Origin: Crossaster papposus
Taxonomy: Eukaryota; Echinodermata; Asteroidea; Velatida; Solasteridae
DNA length: 64,000 nucleotides
Direction of reading: 5' to 3'
Assembly: GCA_037893245.1 (NCBI GenBank)
Contig: JBAIAA010000435.1
Location: 310,001 to 374,000 of the forward strand
The translations under genes and the position numbers were made by a program. Positions within the stretch are counted from its first letter, which is position 1. Each line of letters opens with the position of its first letter. This document shows, piece by piece, positions 1-11,775 of this stretch. The notes beneath the pieces are model-generated. The model made no database searches. It saw nothing but the letters and a program-made list of their open reading frames with translations, and had not been told where the DNA came from.

Positions 1-551
1 TGGGGAACACAGGCCAGAAAAATTGCTTGTTTCAACTCAGGCCTAATCAACTCACGTCTTCTAATATTAAGTTCGTGGTTGGCATGTCCCATCACTGGTT
101 ACAGCATCAAGCAGTTTGGTGATTTCACCCTTAACGTCTACATTTGCAGACTCTAATGACCCACCCGGACGTTTCATGAGCGAATCTATTACGCCCACAA
201 TCGGCACTACAGCTTTCATGAGTTCCTGTGCCTGCTGTACTTTTTGCAGTTGCACATGTATGTAGGGCGACCGAGTCTTCGGTTTCAGCGAGGTCCAAAC
301 CTCGGAATCGACTCGTGTACATTCTAGGTTCCTAATGTTAGTTGGTCGTCGTAGAGCTTTTAGCTTATCAATGACTTATCAATGACTTAATAGCCAGTTT
401 TTCATAAACTGCAGCAGCATGTAGTTGGGGCATCCTCTGTTATATAGCTGTTCGAAATTGTTCAACAACTGGTCATCCTGGCCTGTAGGGTCTGAACCTG
501 TAACTGACTCCGAGAGCAGTTCGTTTATAGCCTTTGATGAGGCGCTTGCAT
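1..551. other. unassigned sequence
   Basis: Only short open frames (about 60-80 codons) with no recognisable domain. No splice-bounded exon was identified. It may be intergenic or intronic to a gene outside the window. Confidence 0.4.
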
Positions 552-1909
552 CACCGCGTTTACACTTGATCCTCCTACAAGGATCCAAGGAGGATCAGAT
601 CCCGAAAGCGAGATCAAGCATTGTTGTGCCGCGTTCACACTTGAGTGTGATCTCGCATTGATCTCGCATAGTTAAACGGAAGTTCAGTTCAGCTGACGGC
701 AAAGGTTACTGTGCGAGGTCATTTATTGTGTGCGCGCATGTTGTTTTGTTCGTTGCGTCGCGCCATTTTTGTATTTGGTGTACAAATCATGTGTGTACAT
801 TGTATACAATCCCCATATACATTACACAGCGTTGGCCGGTGTGGCGGTCTCACTTCTCCGGCGTGCTAGCTTCTCCGAAAAGGAAATAACGCTTCAACAC
901 GCATGCGCAAAATTGCGCAGTTGTTTACATTTTTGCCGACTTTATTCTGTGTGCTGAGTTCTTTGGTGATGTACTGATGAACGTAAGAGTGTAGAATGTG
1001 TCTACGTACGTTACAGGGTACCAGTAGAATCCAGGGCGCGTGCGACAAAATTGTACTACTGCTAGGCTGTACTAGACTAGTACTAGTCGGCAGCAGACAT
1101 GACGGCCAGACTCGCTTCTGACAAGAAAAAGAGCGATCGTATTATCTTCTATCTATCTGATGACTGTTGCATTTATTTATAATAATATTAATAACGAATA
1201 TTTGTAATGTGGTGGTATCCATAAACAAGATTTATACATAGTCCGCCTCATGTGAGTGCTCAGACCCAGGGATATAATTAAAGCTTCCCCTCAGTTCAGT
1301 TAATCATCCCCTGATGAAAACAACTTGCTACAATCTTCAAATTAAATTATTTTTCAATTTGTCCCTATATAGTTATCTGAGTGGTCAGTTAACGAAAATT
1401 GGTCCTGAAATCAGCCACACTTTGTCATAAATGCGATGAAAAATATGGTGATAGCGCCCTCTGTTGGTAGCCCGGCATCAGGAGAAGTAAGCACAGCGGA
1501 TAAATGAGTATGTGATTGTAACGTGCTGACTTATCCGCTCAATCCGCCCGGAGAAGCTAGCACGCCGGAGAAGTGAGACCGCCACACCGGCCACGGACGA
1601 TGACAGGTGGTAGGCAAAGCGTTGTTTACAATTTCTTGTTTCGCGGTGTTTTTTTTAATGACCTGACACACCGGATGTGAGCAGCTTAAATTGCAGGATC
1701 TGATCTCGATCTGCGTTCACACTTGTTTTTTGCCCGCTTTTGCGGGATCTGATCTCCATTTGATCTCGCAATAAAGGGAGATCAATAAAGGAGGATCTGA
1801 TCCTGATCCTGATCGCGTTCACACTAGCCGGTGATCTCCCTTTGATCGCCGGCTTTCGAGATCAGATCCTCCTTTGATCCTCCTAGCAGGATCAAGTGTG
1901 AACGCGGTG
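552..1909. mobile_element. non-autonomous DNA element with ~70 bp TIRs
   Basis: The left end (CACCGCGTTTACACTTGATC) reappears as a reverse complement at the right end, and similarity continues inward for about 70 bp through GATC-rich sequence. No transposase frame is inside. I could not find a convincing target-site duplication, so the superfamily is undetermined. A second inverted-repeat structure (834-1592) sits within it. Confidence 0.6.
834..1592. mobile_element. nested inverted-repeat element
   Basis: A 44-bp perfect inverted repeat (834-877 against 1549-1592, starting GGCCGGTGTGGCGGTCTC) bounds a 0.76 kb non-coding segment inside the larger TIR element. It is probably a separate MITE. 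No clear target duplication is seen. Confidence 0.55.
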
Positions 1910-2269
1910 TTAGCGATCTGATCCGCTTGTTCATTTAGAGGCGTGTAGGGCGTGGTGGCCCTTTATAAGGAAGAGATTCTTTTCAAGATCTTTCAAGCGT
2001 GACCATACACTCCATACAGAAAGTGTAATCTCATTGTAAGTCCGAGGTGGAGGTGATTATGAGGTAGAACTAAAATCGATGACCGTCAGATTTTCCACCC
2101 CATTTCAACTTTGACAAGCTGTATCTCGAAATAGCCTGTGCGACTTATGTAGGGTTTCGTAGGAGCGGGTCACACATTAGCTTTCAAATCCAAACAACAA
2201 CCAGAACAACAACTGCCCGACGCCGGTTGAAAACGAACGCTGTTTTTTCTTGCTTTTTCCCCCCAATCC
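1910..2269. other. no gene seen
   Basis: No open frame of note, no repeat match within the window and no tRNA-like box. Confidence 0.4.
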
Positions 2270-2365
2270 ATGATTGCAAAACTTCAGACAGGTCAGTTAA
2301 ATGATATTTAGTATAAAATACACTCCCCCCTCCCCAGTTTCACCCATTCCTGCTCATTACCGATG
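2270..2365 (-). repeat. fragment of MITE-B
   Basis: Reverse-orientation partial copy of the dispersed element seen at 18996-19293, 21748-22108, 29040-29398 and 33049-33487. It shows the diagnostic order: nucleotide run around CAATCATGGATGCC, then GTTAAACGATATTTACTATAAAATAC in diverged form, then the sequence near the GGTAATTGC end. Confidence 0.5.
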
Positions 2366-2384
2366 GATAATTTGCTGTGCCTTT

Positions 2385-2735
2385 ATAGCGCTTTATCGCC
2401 AAAGTCTCAAAGCGCTTAACATTATTACCCCGGTCATTGGGCCCATGAAACATTCCAAATACCACCTCAGCTCCCTAAGGAGCATATACAGCTCAATGCT
2501 GCCATTTCGGCGCAAAGCAGCTAAATTCAACCATATCTGCCCTCACGTCACAGGTACCCATTTTGTGGAGAGAAGCAATGAGTGACAAAGTGCCTTGCCC
2601 AAGGGCACACGCACCATAGTCCCAGGCCGGACTCGAACCCACCACATGTAGCTTACCTACAGATTGCAAATTCAATGCTCCAGACCACGAGGCCACGCCA
2701 CTCCACCTTTGAAACCTCTTCATAACCTGAACCTA
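2385..2735 (-). mobile_element. tRNA-derived SINE
   Basis: On the minus strand a tRNA-like head carries a B-box-like GGGTTCGAGTCC, followed by the motif CCCTTGGGCAAGGCACTTTG common in invertebrate tRNA SINEs, and a tail containing AAGCGC and TATAGCGCTTTATCGCC-like sequence near 2385-2410. It is too degenerate for a functional tRNA gene. Confidence 0.65.
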
Positions 2736-3096
2736 TATTCAAGATCGAGATCAATTGAAATAATATATAATACATTGTCGCACCTTTCTGATCTAAGTCC
2801 AATCGTAGCTGTGAGATGTTTTTGTCTTCGGATTAGAGTAATTAGACCTTAATAATCTAAATGAAAATTCAGGGTAGCTTTAGTTAATTAGGTACATCTC
2901 TGGACTGGCAAAACAAAATCAGATTGAACAAACAAAATTATCTGTAAGCCAAACAATTGTAGTCTTTCTGTGTATGTAGCTTTTTTGAAATGATTTTTAT
3001 ATATAAACTTGATATGATTGAAAAGTTGCGTTCTAATTGCACCAATTATTTTTAGGGACACCATGCATTTCTTTTAATCATGTTTGTATCCACGCC

Positions 3097-3415
3097 TTAA
3101 AGGGATCGTACACGTTTGGTAATTGGAACCCATTGTTTGTTTCAATATTATATAGTTATAGATATATACTATAAAACTAACCTGTAAAAAATTCATTTCA
3201 AAAGGTGGTAGCAATTTTGAGATATTGCCGAAAATCTGGAGCGGTTATGTTCACGCAGAAAGAATAATCTGCATTGGGTGGAATACACAGTCTGAGAAAC
3301 GTCACTCACTGCAGTAACGCTTCTCAGATTTAAATTTTTTTGGATAAAAAGTGATATCTTTTTCCATAACCGCAGTACTTCGAAGTGAAAAGTTTCTAAA
3401 AATGCATTAAACTAA
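3097..3415 (+). repeat. MITE-A, left part (interrupted copy)
   Basis: Starts TTAAAGGGATCGTACACG, the terminal inverted repeat of a ~400 bp dispersed element with three other copies in the window (26991-27382, 30922-31332, 41793-42188). It breaks at the Harbinger element and resumes at 8006. Confidence 0.8.
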
Positions 3416-4037
3416 AGCTGTAGTCACACACTAGCGCACGCCATAGGCGCACGAAGCGTGCAACCAATAATTGTTGTACGCACAAAAATACCCCCAAATC
3501 GGCCGTTCTGAGCGTATAGTACCGCATGTTCACCGCGGGCTGAACGCGTGCCAAACGTAGACACCGCACAGGACCAGCGCAGGCCAGCGTCTAGAGTCAA
3601 AACTCACCTTAAAATTAGGAAAAATAAGTGCGTTTGTCAGCGCATGCTGAACGCACTCAGCGCATGGTGAACGCACACAGCGCATGCTGAGCGCACACAG
3701 CGCATGCCAACGCACACAAATTGTAAATACCCGCCGTTTGTCAGTGCAGGCCACCAAAAGCCACCGAAAGTCAACGCGCCCCCACCGCTAGCCACCGCGC
3801 CCCCACCGGTAACACAACGCACTCGGCGCATGACGACCGAACATGACCGCACAAGGACGCGCCCCCACCGCGCGGCGACCGAACTAAACCGTCACGTGAC
3901 GTTCCCAATATAAGCTCTGCGTTTTGGCATATCGACATCAGATCTTGACATTGAGAAGCACTTTTCAAACCTCTCGATTATCGTATCTGCCGTTCTGCGG
4001 TCCTGTTACCTACTAACCAGTGTCCTGCGATCCAGTG

Positions 4038-5466
4038 ATGCCTCCCAAGCCTACTGCCAAGAAGACGAAGACCTTAGCTCGAGGCCGAGGCCGTGAAAGG
4101 ACTGCCCCTAAAGCATCCACAGCAGCCACCTGCAGCTCCCCTGCCAAGAGTACGAGAGCCCAGATCAGTTCCAGTGCCGACGACCAAGGTGCTGTCCTGT
4201 CTGTCCAGCCTGTCCAGTCTGTCCTGTCCGAGGAGCCTCCCAGATCCCCTACCCCTCCTGCTGAAGAAGATCTACGGCGCCTGGCTGGTGGTGATGCTGC
4301 TGCTGCTGACGGGAACCAGTCGGATGCCACTTCTACTGCCGGCTCTGTCGCCTCCACTGCCTCCACCACCCAGGGGACCAAGAGGAAGAGTACGACCAAG
4401 GTGGCCAAGAAGACCTACTTCCTGTCCAGGCCAGAAGAGGAGAGCATGATCGAGTGGCTACACGACAACCCCTGCGTGTGCAACACGAAGATGACCCACT
4501 ACAGGGACCGTCCCATGAAGGACAGACTCTGCAAGACACAGGCAGACAACCTAGGTAAGACTGTGGACCACATCCTCGGCTGGTGGCGTTCCCTCCGAGA
4601 CAACAACACCAGGCTGCACAAGAAGAAGTCCGGCGATGGAGCTCCACCAGCCCTGACCGAGAGGGACCAGTGGGTGTGGGACAACTTCAAGTTCCTGCAG
4701 ACCATCATCACCCACCGCAGTGAGCCCTTCCAGAGTGTCCAGCAGGTGATCCAGAGCCATGGCGGGGACCTCGAGGCAGCCGAAGAAGCGTATGCCGACC
4801 AGCAGCTGGGCCTTGTGCCACCCAGAGCCTTCCCCTCCAGGCGACGCACCACCACCTCCGCTGCCACACCTGAAGAGGACCGTATCCTTACCGTACCCTG
4901 GCCAAGAGACTGGAGGACTCAGGCGAAGCCATCAACACCCTCCGAGCCCAACAGCTGCATCCCCGAGCGCCCAGGAAGCCTACGGCAACTACATTAGGGA
5001 CCTTATCCGCACCATGTCACCAACTCACTTCAAGAAGATGAAGAGGGTGACCAACAAGACCTTGATGGAGTTTGACGAGGAAGAGGACGAGGAGACATTT
5101 GCTGCCCCTGCTGCACCTGCTGCCCGTGTTGCCCCTGCTGCCCTGGGAGGCGAGCCTTCCACCCTTCACCCAAGGCACCCCCAGTACCAGCCACAGCCAC
5201 AGTACCCCAAATCCAGCTCTGCCCCTACCTTTGGTGGTGCCCAGTCCTGTTGGCAGCCAAGCCCCAACCTGTGGAACCCCTCTGTGACATCTCCCCATGG
5301 TTTTGTGTGGCAATTCCAGGAGCCAGCCTACATGGAGCAGTACTCTCTGCGACGCCAGCAACACCACCAGCAGCAGCAGCAGTTCCACCAGCTGCAAGTG
5401 CCCAGACTCCAGGTGCCATCACCCCAGCCCCAGACCTCTGCCAGCTCCACAGTGCCTTCCACATAG
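4038..5466 (+). pseudogene. Harbinger MYB/SANT-like accessory protein, frameshifted
   Basis: In Harbinger elements this second protein binds DNA and helps bring the transposase to the nucleus. The first ATG is at 4038 (MPPKPTAKK). A basic, Ser/Thr/Pro/Ala-rich N-terminal region of about 130 residues is followed by a MADF/MYB-like tri-helical region with conserved tryptophans (around EEESMIEWLHDNP, GWWRSLRDNN, DQWVWDNFKFL). The frame started at 4038 runs to 4997. The conserved C-terminal part (AQEAYGNYIRDLIR, then an acidic stretch and a Gln-rich tail) is in another frame ending at 5466, and a short piece between them (LAKRLEDSGEAINTL) is in the third frame. At least two indels near 4870-4970 are therefore needed to explain it. 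A small unrecognised intron is a less likely alternative. Confidence 0.7.
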
Positions 5467-6108
5467 CCTTTCACAGTGCCAGCCAGTGAGATCCTTAGCA
5501 CTGCCTTCCACGCGGCCATGGACAGCAGCTCTACCAGCCTCAAAGACTTCCACAACACCCCAGGCACGTACTTCCTCAGGACGCTTGACGCTTCTCAGAC
5601 CTCTACCTCTACCAAGATCCAGGATAACGAGCCTCTCAACACCACTCCTTGCCTATCTCCAACAGACTACTAGACTTTGTAGACTTTGTACATGTGTTAC
5701 ATATGAAAACTTATGTATGCATACTTTAATGAAATGTAATTTTAATATTACAATTTACACTAAAGTTAGCATTTACAAATATGAAGTTTGTTGAAACATT
5801 GTAGGGCCACGTGTTATAGTTATTATCTAAAAATATAGTGTGTTGTAGATGGTGGTATATGTGGGTAATTACATATCATATTACATAGTTTTAGGGCTAA
5901 TTACATTTTAAATGCAAGGGCCAGAGATAATTACTTGTATATTTCAAATTATGCTTCAAGTCAATTGAAATTAAGATAAACACCAAACAACAGTTGTAAA
6001 AGGTGTTAAAAACTTGTATTATAATAAACAAGAGCTCATATCCTGGTACAACAGGTATAACACAATCATCAAGAGCTCATATGGAACAAAATACATAGTA
6101 AAACACAA

Positions 6109-7310
6109 TCAAATCATGTTGCCTTGCCAGGGAACGGATCCAGCTTCGCTGTTAACCCAGTGCTTGAGGAGGTTTCTCTGCTTCTTGGCTTCCTTGGTGG
6201 CTCTGTTGCCACCTGGCACCACATGGGTGTCAACCAGGTTGCGGTCCTGTCTCCAGGCGCCAGGGATCACCTCATGCTGCAGGTTCTCATGGTCTAAGTG
6301 CTGGTTCTGGAGGCCAGGGTAGCGGATGCGCATCAGGTTGGGAGCGTACAGCATGCCTTCACAATCTTCTTCACAGTGGAGGGGTGGTGCTGCATGGTGG
6401 TGATCATCACTCTGTTTGCCAGTATCCGAAATGCGTTCTCAACCACCCTCCTGGCACGGGAGAGGCGGTAGTTGTAGATCCTTTCGTCCATGGAGAGGCC
6501 TCGTAGACTGAAGGGTTTCATCATGGTGTCTCTCAGGGCAAAGGCATCATCCCCTATGAAGTAGTAGGGGACATCCTTGATGTCGATGGGAAGAGGGTCT
6601 GGCTCAGGGAATCCCAGGGTGTTGTTGTCTGCACCTTCCTTCAGCTCTGAATTGTTGTACACCTGGGCATCAGATGCAGCACCAGTGCCTCCGATGTCGC
6701 ACCACACAAACTTGTAGTCCGCGTCCACGAGGGCCATCAGCACCAGAGAGTAGAATCCCTTGTAATTGTAGTAGACTGATCCACTGTTGCTTGGGCACTT
6801 GCAGGCTACATGCTTCCCATCAAGAGCACCCATGGTGTGGGGGAAGTTCCACCTCTGCAGGAAGCGGTCGGAGATGGGCCGCCAGCCATCAGGTGTCGAG
6901 GGGCAGGTCATCACCTCTGGCATGTACTCGTCCACGATGGCTTGACGACGACGGAGATGGTGTTAAGGGGGAAACCTCCAGCCATACTGCATGTTGTGGT
7001 AGGTACTCCCAGAGGCAAGGTGGCGAAGTGTGATGGCGAGCTTCAGGCCAGGCTCTAGAGGTCTTCGGTACCAGGTCGTCTGCTCGTTGATCCTGGGCCC
7101 CACTCTGGCAAACAGCTCATCGTACATCTCCGGTGGCATACGCAGGAAGTTCCTGAAGGACCTGGCATCCTCGTTGCGGAGCTCAACCATCAACTGGTCG
7201 TAGAGGCCAAACTCTGCTCGTCTAGCTATCCATGGCCGCACCCAAACATCCCTCCTTCTTCTTCTTCGTCTTCTCCTTATTCTTCTGGCAAGGTTGACTT
7301 GGTTGAGGGT
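6109..7310 (-). pseudogene. Harbinger (HARBI1-like) DDE transposase, frameshifted
   Basis: DDE_4-family transposase that would cut and paste the element. The N-terminal part includes an arginine tract and RPWIARRAEFGLYDQL, then WYRRPLEPGLKLAITLRHLA, typical of HARBI1-like proteins. Catalytic residues are visible as D in MGALDGKHVACK, D in GAASDAQVYNNS and E in RRVVENAFRILA. The frame breaks near a run of C at about 6965 (after GWRFP), again within the next ~40 bases before QAIVDEYMPEV, and near 6345 after KACCTL, where the tail resumes in another frame and ends at 6109. No ATG is obvious before the arginine tract, so the 5' limit is approximate. The catalytic triad is intact, but the frame damage argues for a dead copy. 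Confidence 0.8.
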
Positions 7311-8005
7311 CAGGTGGAGCAGGTCATGGTTGTGTTGCAGAAGAGCTATACTTCCGAGGTTTACGATGTGCCCTGATGGCGAGCACAAAGAAACATGAGG
7401 AGATCCAGATTTTGGTGCCTTTTTAGATAGTTTTCTCGACGTACGAGTGCCAAATGCTAGACGTGCGCTGACATGCGGTGGTGGTGCGCTGGACACGGTA
7501 GACACATGGTAGACATGCGCTGGGTGCGGTAGGACTACGGCATACAGACGTCCGATAACGTCCTATGTGCGCTGACATACGTCCACAAACACTATACGTG
7601 CGTTCACAATCGGTAGACGCGCGATAGACGCGCGGTAGAGTCGCGATCTGTGCGTTCGGGGTGTACGCTGAAGATGTCGTCCAACTTTTGTGGCCGTACT
7701 GTATCGAACTGCTAACGCACTCAACGAAGCCCTACCGCGGCTCTACCGCATTCCCCGCACCTCGGACGCATTTTGCCGCACAGCGCGTAATTATCGTACG
7801 TTCACAATTTTAGTGCATGTTCAAAAATATTTTTTGGCATAGGCGCACATGCCCGTGTATTGCCGTGTACCGGCCGCCGGCCTTCTACCGAATCTGGACG
7901 AACCTCTGACGCACCTCTACAGTGTATCAACGCATTTCGACGCAGGAAAATAATTTGGTGCGTTAGGCGTGCGTTCAGCTGAAACGGTAGTGTGTGACTG
8001 GGCTT

Positions 8006-8092
8006 TAACCAAAGCTGCTGTACTTCTTACCAAGTAAGTTTTTGTTGCCATTAATTTTTGGAGTAATTACCAAACGTATACGATCCCTTTAA
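8006..8092 (+). repeat. MITE-A, right part
   Basis: Continuation of the copy interrupted at 3415. It ends in ACGATCCCTTTAA, the inverse of the left terminus. Confidence 0.8.
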
Positions 8093-8187
8093 TAGTCCGG
8101 TGGCTTAGTGAAAAAATCGTGACCCGCCGGATTAAAGCACCAAACTTGGCACACTTGTTCTATATGACCCACTGAACAATTCTAGAG

Positions 8188-8790
8188 GGGGGTGCCCGGC
8201 TTAGGTGACCTAGGTCAAGGTCAGCATGAGGTCAAAGGTCACGTGGCATGTAATTATGTTTGAATGCGGATATTGATGGCAAATCAAGGTTGAGAAGCAA
8301 TTTTGTAGACACTAACTTGTGTAGAGTTGTTCTATAGGACCAACAGAACCATTGTAGAAGGGATGCCCGGCTTAGGTGACCTAGGTAATGGTCAGCCTGA
8401 GGTCAAAGGTCACGTGGCATATAATAATGCTGTTTAAATGCACATTATGATTGCAAATCAAGGTTGACAAGCAATATTTTAGACACTTAATTGTGTAGAG
8501 TTGCTCTATAGGGCCAATAGAACCATTGTAGAAGGGGTGTCCGGTTGGGATGACCTTTATCAAGGTCAGGCTGAGGTCAAAGTTCACAAGGCATATAATA
8601 CTGCATAAATGCAGATCTATGATTGCAAATCAAGGTTGACAATTAAGATAGGCTTTAAATCTTATACTTGTTTTCAAGGACCTAAAGGACTATTCTTGAT
8701 GGGGTCCCGGTTTGGGTGACCTAGGTCAAGGTCAGGCCGAGGTCAAAGGTCACATGGCATATAAAACTGTATAAATGCAGATATGATTGG
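8188..8790 (+). repeat. tandem ~170 bp repeat with nuclear-receptor half-sites
   Basis: Four diverged units with periods of about 171, 174 and 166 bp. Each contains GGTGACCTAGGTCAAGGTCA-like sequence and then AGGTCAAAGGTCA (8229, 8400 and 8740; the 8574 copy is AGGTCAAAGTTCA). The latter is a DR1 arrangement of AGGTCA half-sites. No open frame runs through the array. Confidence 0.75.
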
Positions 8791-9369
8791 TTAAGTGAAA
8801 AAAATCAAAGGTTCAACAAACATGGAGATTCTTACAAATTAAGCTACTTAACAATTTAAATCAAAATTTCAAATGTTTATTTGAATAAATCCAAGATGGC
8901 GGCCATATATGTTGTAGAGTTTTTTAGATTGAAATGTTCAAGCAGAAAAAGTGATGTTGTTTAAGTGATGGCTTAAAGGCACTGGACAACTTTGATAATT
9001 GTCAAAGACCAGAATTCTCACGTTGTTTTTGTGTTTATTGGGAAGCAGCGTAATCATACATGTCAGTCACGTTTTTTTTTATTTTTAGAGCGATTCTCGG
9101 TCACCTGGGAAGGACATTAACGTGAAGGACGTGTAATACTGGGTTTTGTGGAATTTTCTTTCTTTTTCTGTGAGGCTATTATAATTCTAATGGAGTGCTT
9201 TTGCAAGAAGGTATAGCACAGAGAAACCGGTTTATGCAGGCATACTTCAAGGAATGATCAGTTAATTTTGTTGTCTTTTTTTTTATCAATTCTAGAGTTA
9301 GCTGCAGTGAATCAGAACTCATTCTATGTGGGAAGGGGAGGGTGTTTATGGGAGTTGTCACAAGTCAGA
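8791..9369. other. no gene seen
   Basis: AT-rich sequence without a supported open frame; it separates the tandem array from the region downstream of the Penelope-like element. Confidence 0.4.
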
Positions 9370-9905
9370 ACTTTTTCTCATCGTTTTCGTAATTTTTGTT
9401 GGAGATGCTGAAGCAGTTCTGCTGCGTGAAGTATCATTGGATTTTAGGTGGTGGCTTGGTCTGCAGAGATAAATCTGTATAATTTATGATGTGCTGGTAT
9501 GCCAGCAGTGTGGTTGCGTAACTATCCCGCCCAGAGCGTAATTCTTAATTTAATTTTTTTTTCTAGTGATATACGCTTCATGGGAGGTCAGTTCAGGCCA
9601 CATTTTTTTCTGCGAGATTGCAGTCTGTAGGAATGGGGGGGGGGGGGGGGTGTTTCGTGTACAAGTTTAAAAAAAAAACCTCCGTGCTTTTCGTTATTTT
9701 TTTGAGACGCGGAAAAGGTTCTGCTGACAAGTATCATATGAATTGTATTTGTGACTGATCTGCCGAGATAAATCTGTAATTGTACGTTAACTAGTGGGTA
9801 TGCTAGAAGGTGGCTGTTTGACTGGTCTCTCCAGAGCGTAATTCTTAACTCTTTTTTCCTTTGTTGTGTAAGACACGCATCTGGGGGTCAGTTTTAGCCA
9901 CATTA
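9370..9905. repeat. tandem duplication of ~250 bp
   Basis: Two diverged copies (about 9370-9610 and 9680-9905) share AGATAAATCTGTA, a GGTATGC segment, CCAGAGCGTAATTCTTAA and GGTCAGTT..AGCCACATT in the same order. It lies 3' of the Penelope-like frame, so it may be part of that element's pseudo-LTR or UTR. A G-run of about 18 separates the copies. Confidence 0.5.
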
Positions 9906-10297
9906 TCTCTGCTAGATGACAGTCCGTGGTTGGAGTTCGTGGACAGGCAAATACATCAAACGTCTGCAGGCCAATTGGGTTAGACATTCCCTAAAAGCGG
10001 GAGTTTCAAACCCTGTCTCTGATTTTGGCGACGCAATGACTGGTTTGTGTATTGCCACAGTGGTCCCTTTGTTTTTAGTTCACACAGTGATTGATTATTA
10101 CCGGTGATAATATGCCGTCCCCTCTTTTTTTCCCTTTTTTTGGAAGGGGAGCAGGGCATATTTTTTGTGCTATATCATGCACTTCATCACCACCCTCTTA
10201 TATAATTCATTTTGCTTTCCTTGTTTTTATTTGTGTGTCGGTTTATATGACGCATGGCAAGTACAAGGGGGGGGGGGGTTGACTTATTTATTTTGTT

Positions 10298-11775
10298 TTA
10301 GTCTTGAGATCCATTTCTTTGATCATTGTTTTGTTCTTTCAATAGTTCCAATAGAATTTGCAGATTCTCCTCATCAAGATTTTGTTCCTCTTGGTTGGAT
10401 TGTGGAGATGCTTTAGTCCTAGATCGAACAAGTTCATCTTTTATGTTTTTGTGCCGTTTGTATGCCAGGATGGGTTGGGTATCAAATAGCCTATTCAGAT
10501 ATTCGTTTTCGCTAATCAAGGGCCAGTGTTTGAGGATAGCCCGTTTCAGGGCTGGGTGCGCGACATGTGGGTAGTATGGTAGGACGAACACCAGTGGGAT
10601 ATTGTTTTAGTTTTTTTCACGCTTAGGGTCCGCGGGAGTCTTTCCCCTTTGAGAAAGGAGAGCTAGGTCTTCGTTTGTGTATCCGCGCTTTTGAAGTTTG
10701 TCTTTGAAGAATTCAACCCTCTCCTCAAAGTCTTTTGAATGGGTACATATACGTTTGTATCTGGTCACTTCGCCCTTGATTAATCCGCCAAATACCGACT
10801 TAGGGTGTGCTGAATCTCGAGCTAGGTACTGAAATGTATCAGTTTTTTTGGTAGCGACTCGAGTATCCAATATCCCTTCATGTATAAATCGTTCGCATTT
10901 GTAGATAATAAGGTCGAGAAAGGTGACTTGGCGGTGCGAGATCTCAGACGTGAACTTCAGCGTAGGGTGAATTTTATTAAGTGATTGCACTAGGTCAACA
11001 GCCTGCTTTTCATTTGAACATCGTCTCTATATCTCATGTAGCTCACAATTGAGGGATTGTGAGGGAGGATTTTTTCTTGTTCGTATTTGAATAGAGTTAT
11101 GTCACAAATCTCCGGACTGCATTCGCTGCCCATGGCCACGCCAATTTTTTGTCTGAAAAACTTGCCATTAAATTCAAACGTGTTTCGACGCGTAATGAGT
11201 TCAAGGAGACGTCGCGCGTGGTCTGTTGTGGGCTTGGGTATTGCGTATAGTCTGTCATCGGCCATTGCAAGTGCGTCACAAACTGATTCAATTGCCTCAT
11301 CTTGTGGGCAGTTAGTGTACATGGATACTATATCCAGTGTCATCAATAAGTTATCTTGCTCCAATGTCAGGTTTTTTAGTTTTTCAAGCACATGCCCAGA
11401 ATCGCGTGTGTATGTGCTTTGCTGTTTGACAATTGGGAGCAACAAATAGTCTATGTATTTGGATATGGATTGAGTCGGTCCTCCGCAACCAATAATGATT
11501 GGCCTCCCCACGAACCGTGTTCCTTCTGGTACTTTTTTGTGAACTTTCGGTAGGAGGTAAAGGCAAGGTGTTTTAATGTCGTGGTTGCGGGGGTTAAGAA
11601 ACTCCGATATGTCTTTCGATATGAGTCCGTCCACGTAGAGTTGGCGTATGGCTTGAGAGACTAATTCCGCGGTTTCATCGGTCAAGTCCCTGTTAATTTC
11701 TTCATAGTGGGGGCCTGTTAATTGTCGTGTCCCTTCACGTATGTAGTTATCAGCTATTTGCATTAATTGCGTCAT
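10298..11775 (-). pseudogene. Penelope-like reverse transcriptase, broken
   Basis: Three consecutive minus-strand frames read as one RT-type protein. The first (11775-10990) has LYLLPKVHKKVPEGTRFVGRP, LMTLDIVSMYTNCPQDEA, FFRQKIGVAMGSECSP and the catalytic box MRYRDDV, the order seen in Penelope-like elements. The frame breaks immediately after YRDD. The second (10990-10607) has the thumb-like FLDLIIYKC, a DTFQYLA..SAHPKS segment and R-Y-K-R-I-C. The third (10591-10298) has AHPALKRAILKHWPLI and YKRHKNIKDELVRS, then a Glu/Gln-rich end. I see no GIY-YIG endonuclease in the window downstream. The RT would copy the element's RNA into DNA. The frame breaks make this copy non-coding. The N-terminus is not defined, because upstream minus-strand frames to 12194 show nothing recognisable. 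Confidence 0.75.

Larger units (their letters stand above)
3416..8005. mobile_element. PIF/Harbinger DNA transposon
   Basis: A 4.6 kb element with short TIRs (left AGCTGTAGTCACACACTA, right end reverse-complement AAGCCCAGTCACACACTA), flanked by TAA at 3413-3415 and 8006-8008, the target duplication expected of Harbinger. Subterminal regions (3440-3850 and 7500-8000) are dense in GCGCA/TGCGC-type motifs, plausible transposase binding sites. It holds two convergent genes: a MYB/SANT-type DNA-binding protein on + and a DDE_4 transposase on -. Both are frame-damaged, so this copy is probably not autonomous. Comparison with intact MITE-A copies confirms both boundaries. Confidence 0.85.

Noticed and set aside
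4093..5567. Several long shadow frames over the Harbinger MYB-like gene
   Set aside because: GC-rich coding sequence leaves other frames open; only the frames with the MADF/MYB and C-terminal conserved segments were kept.
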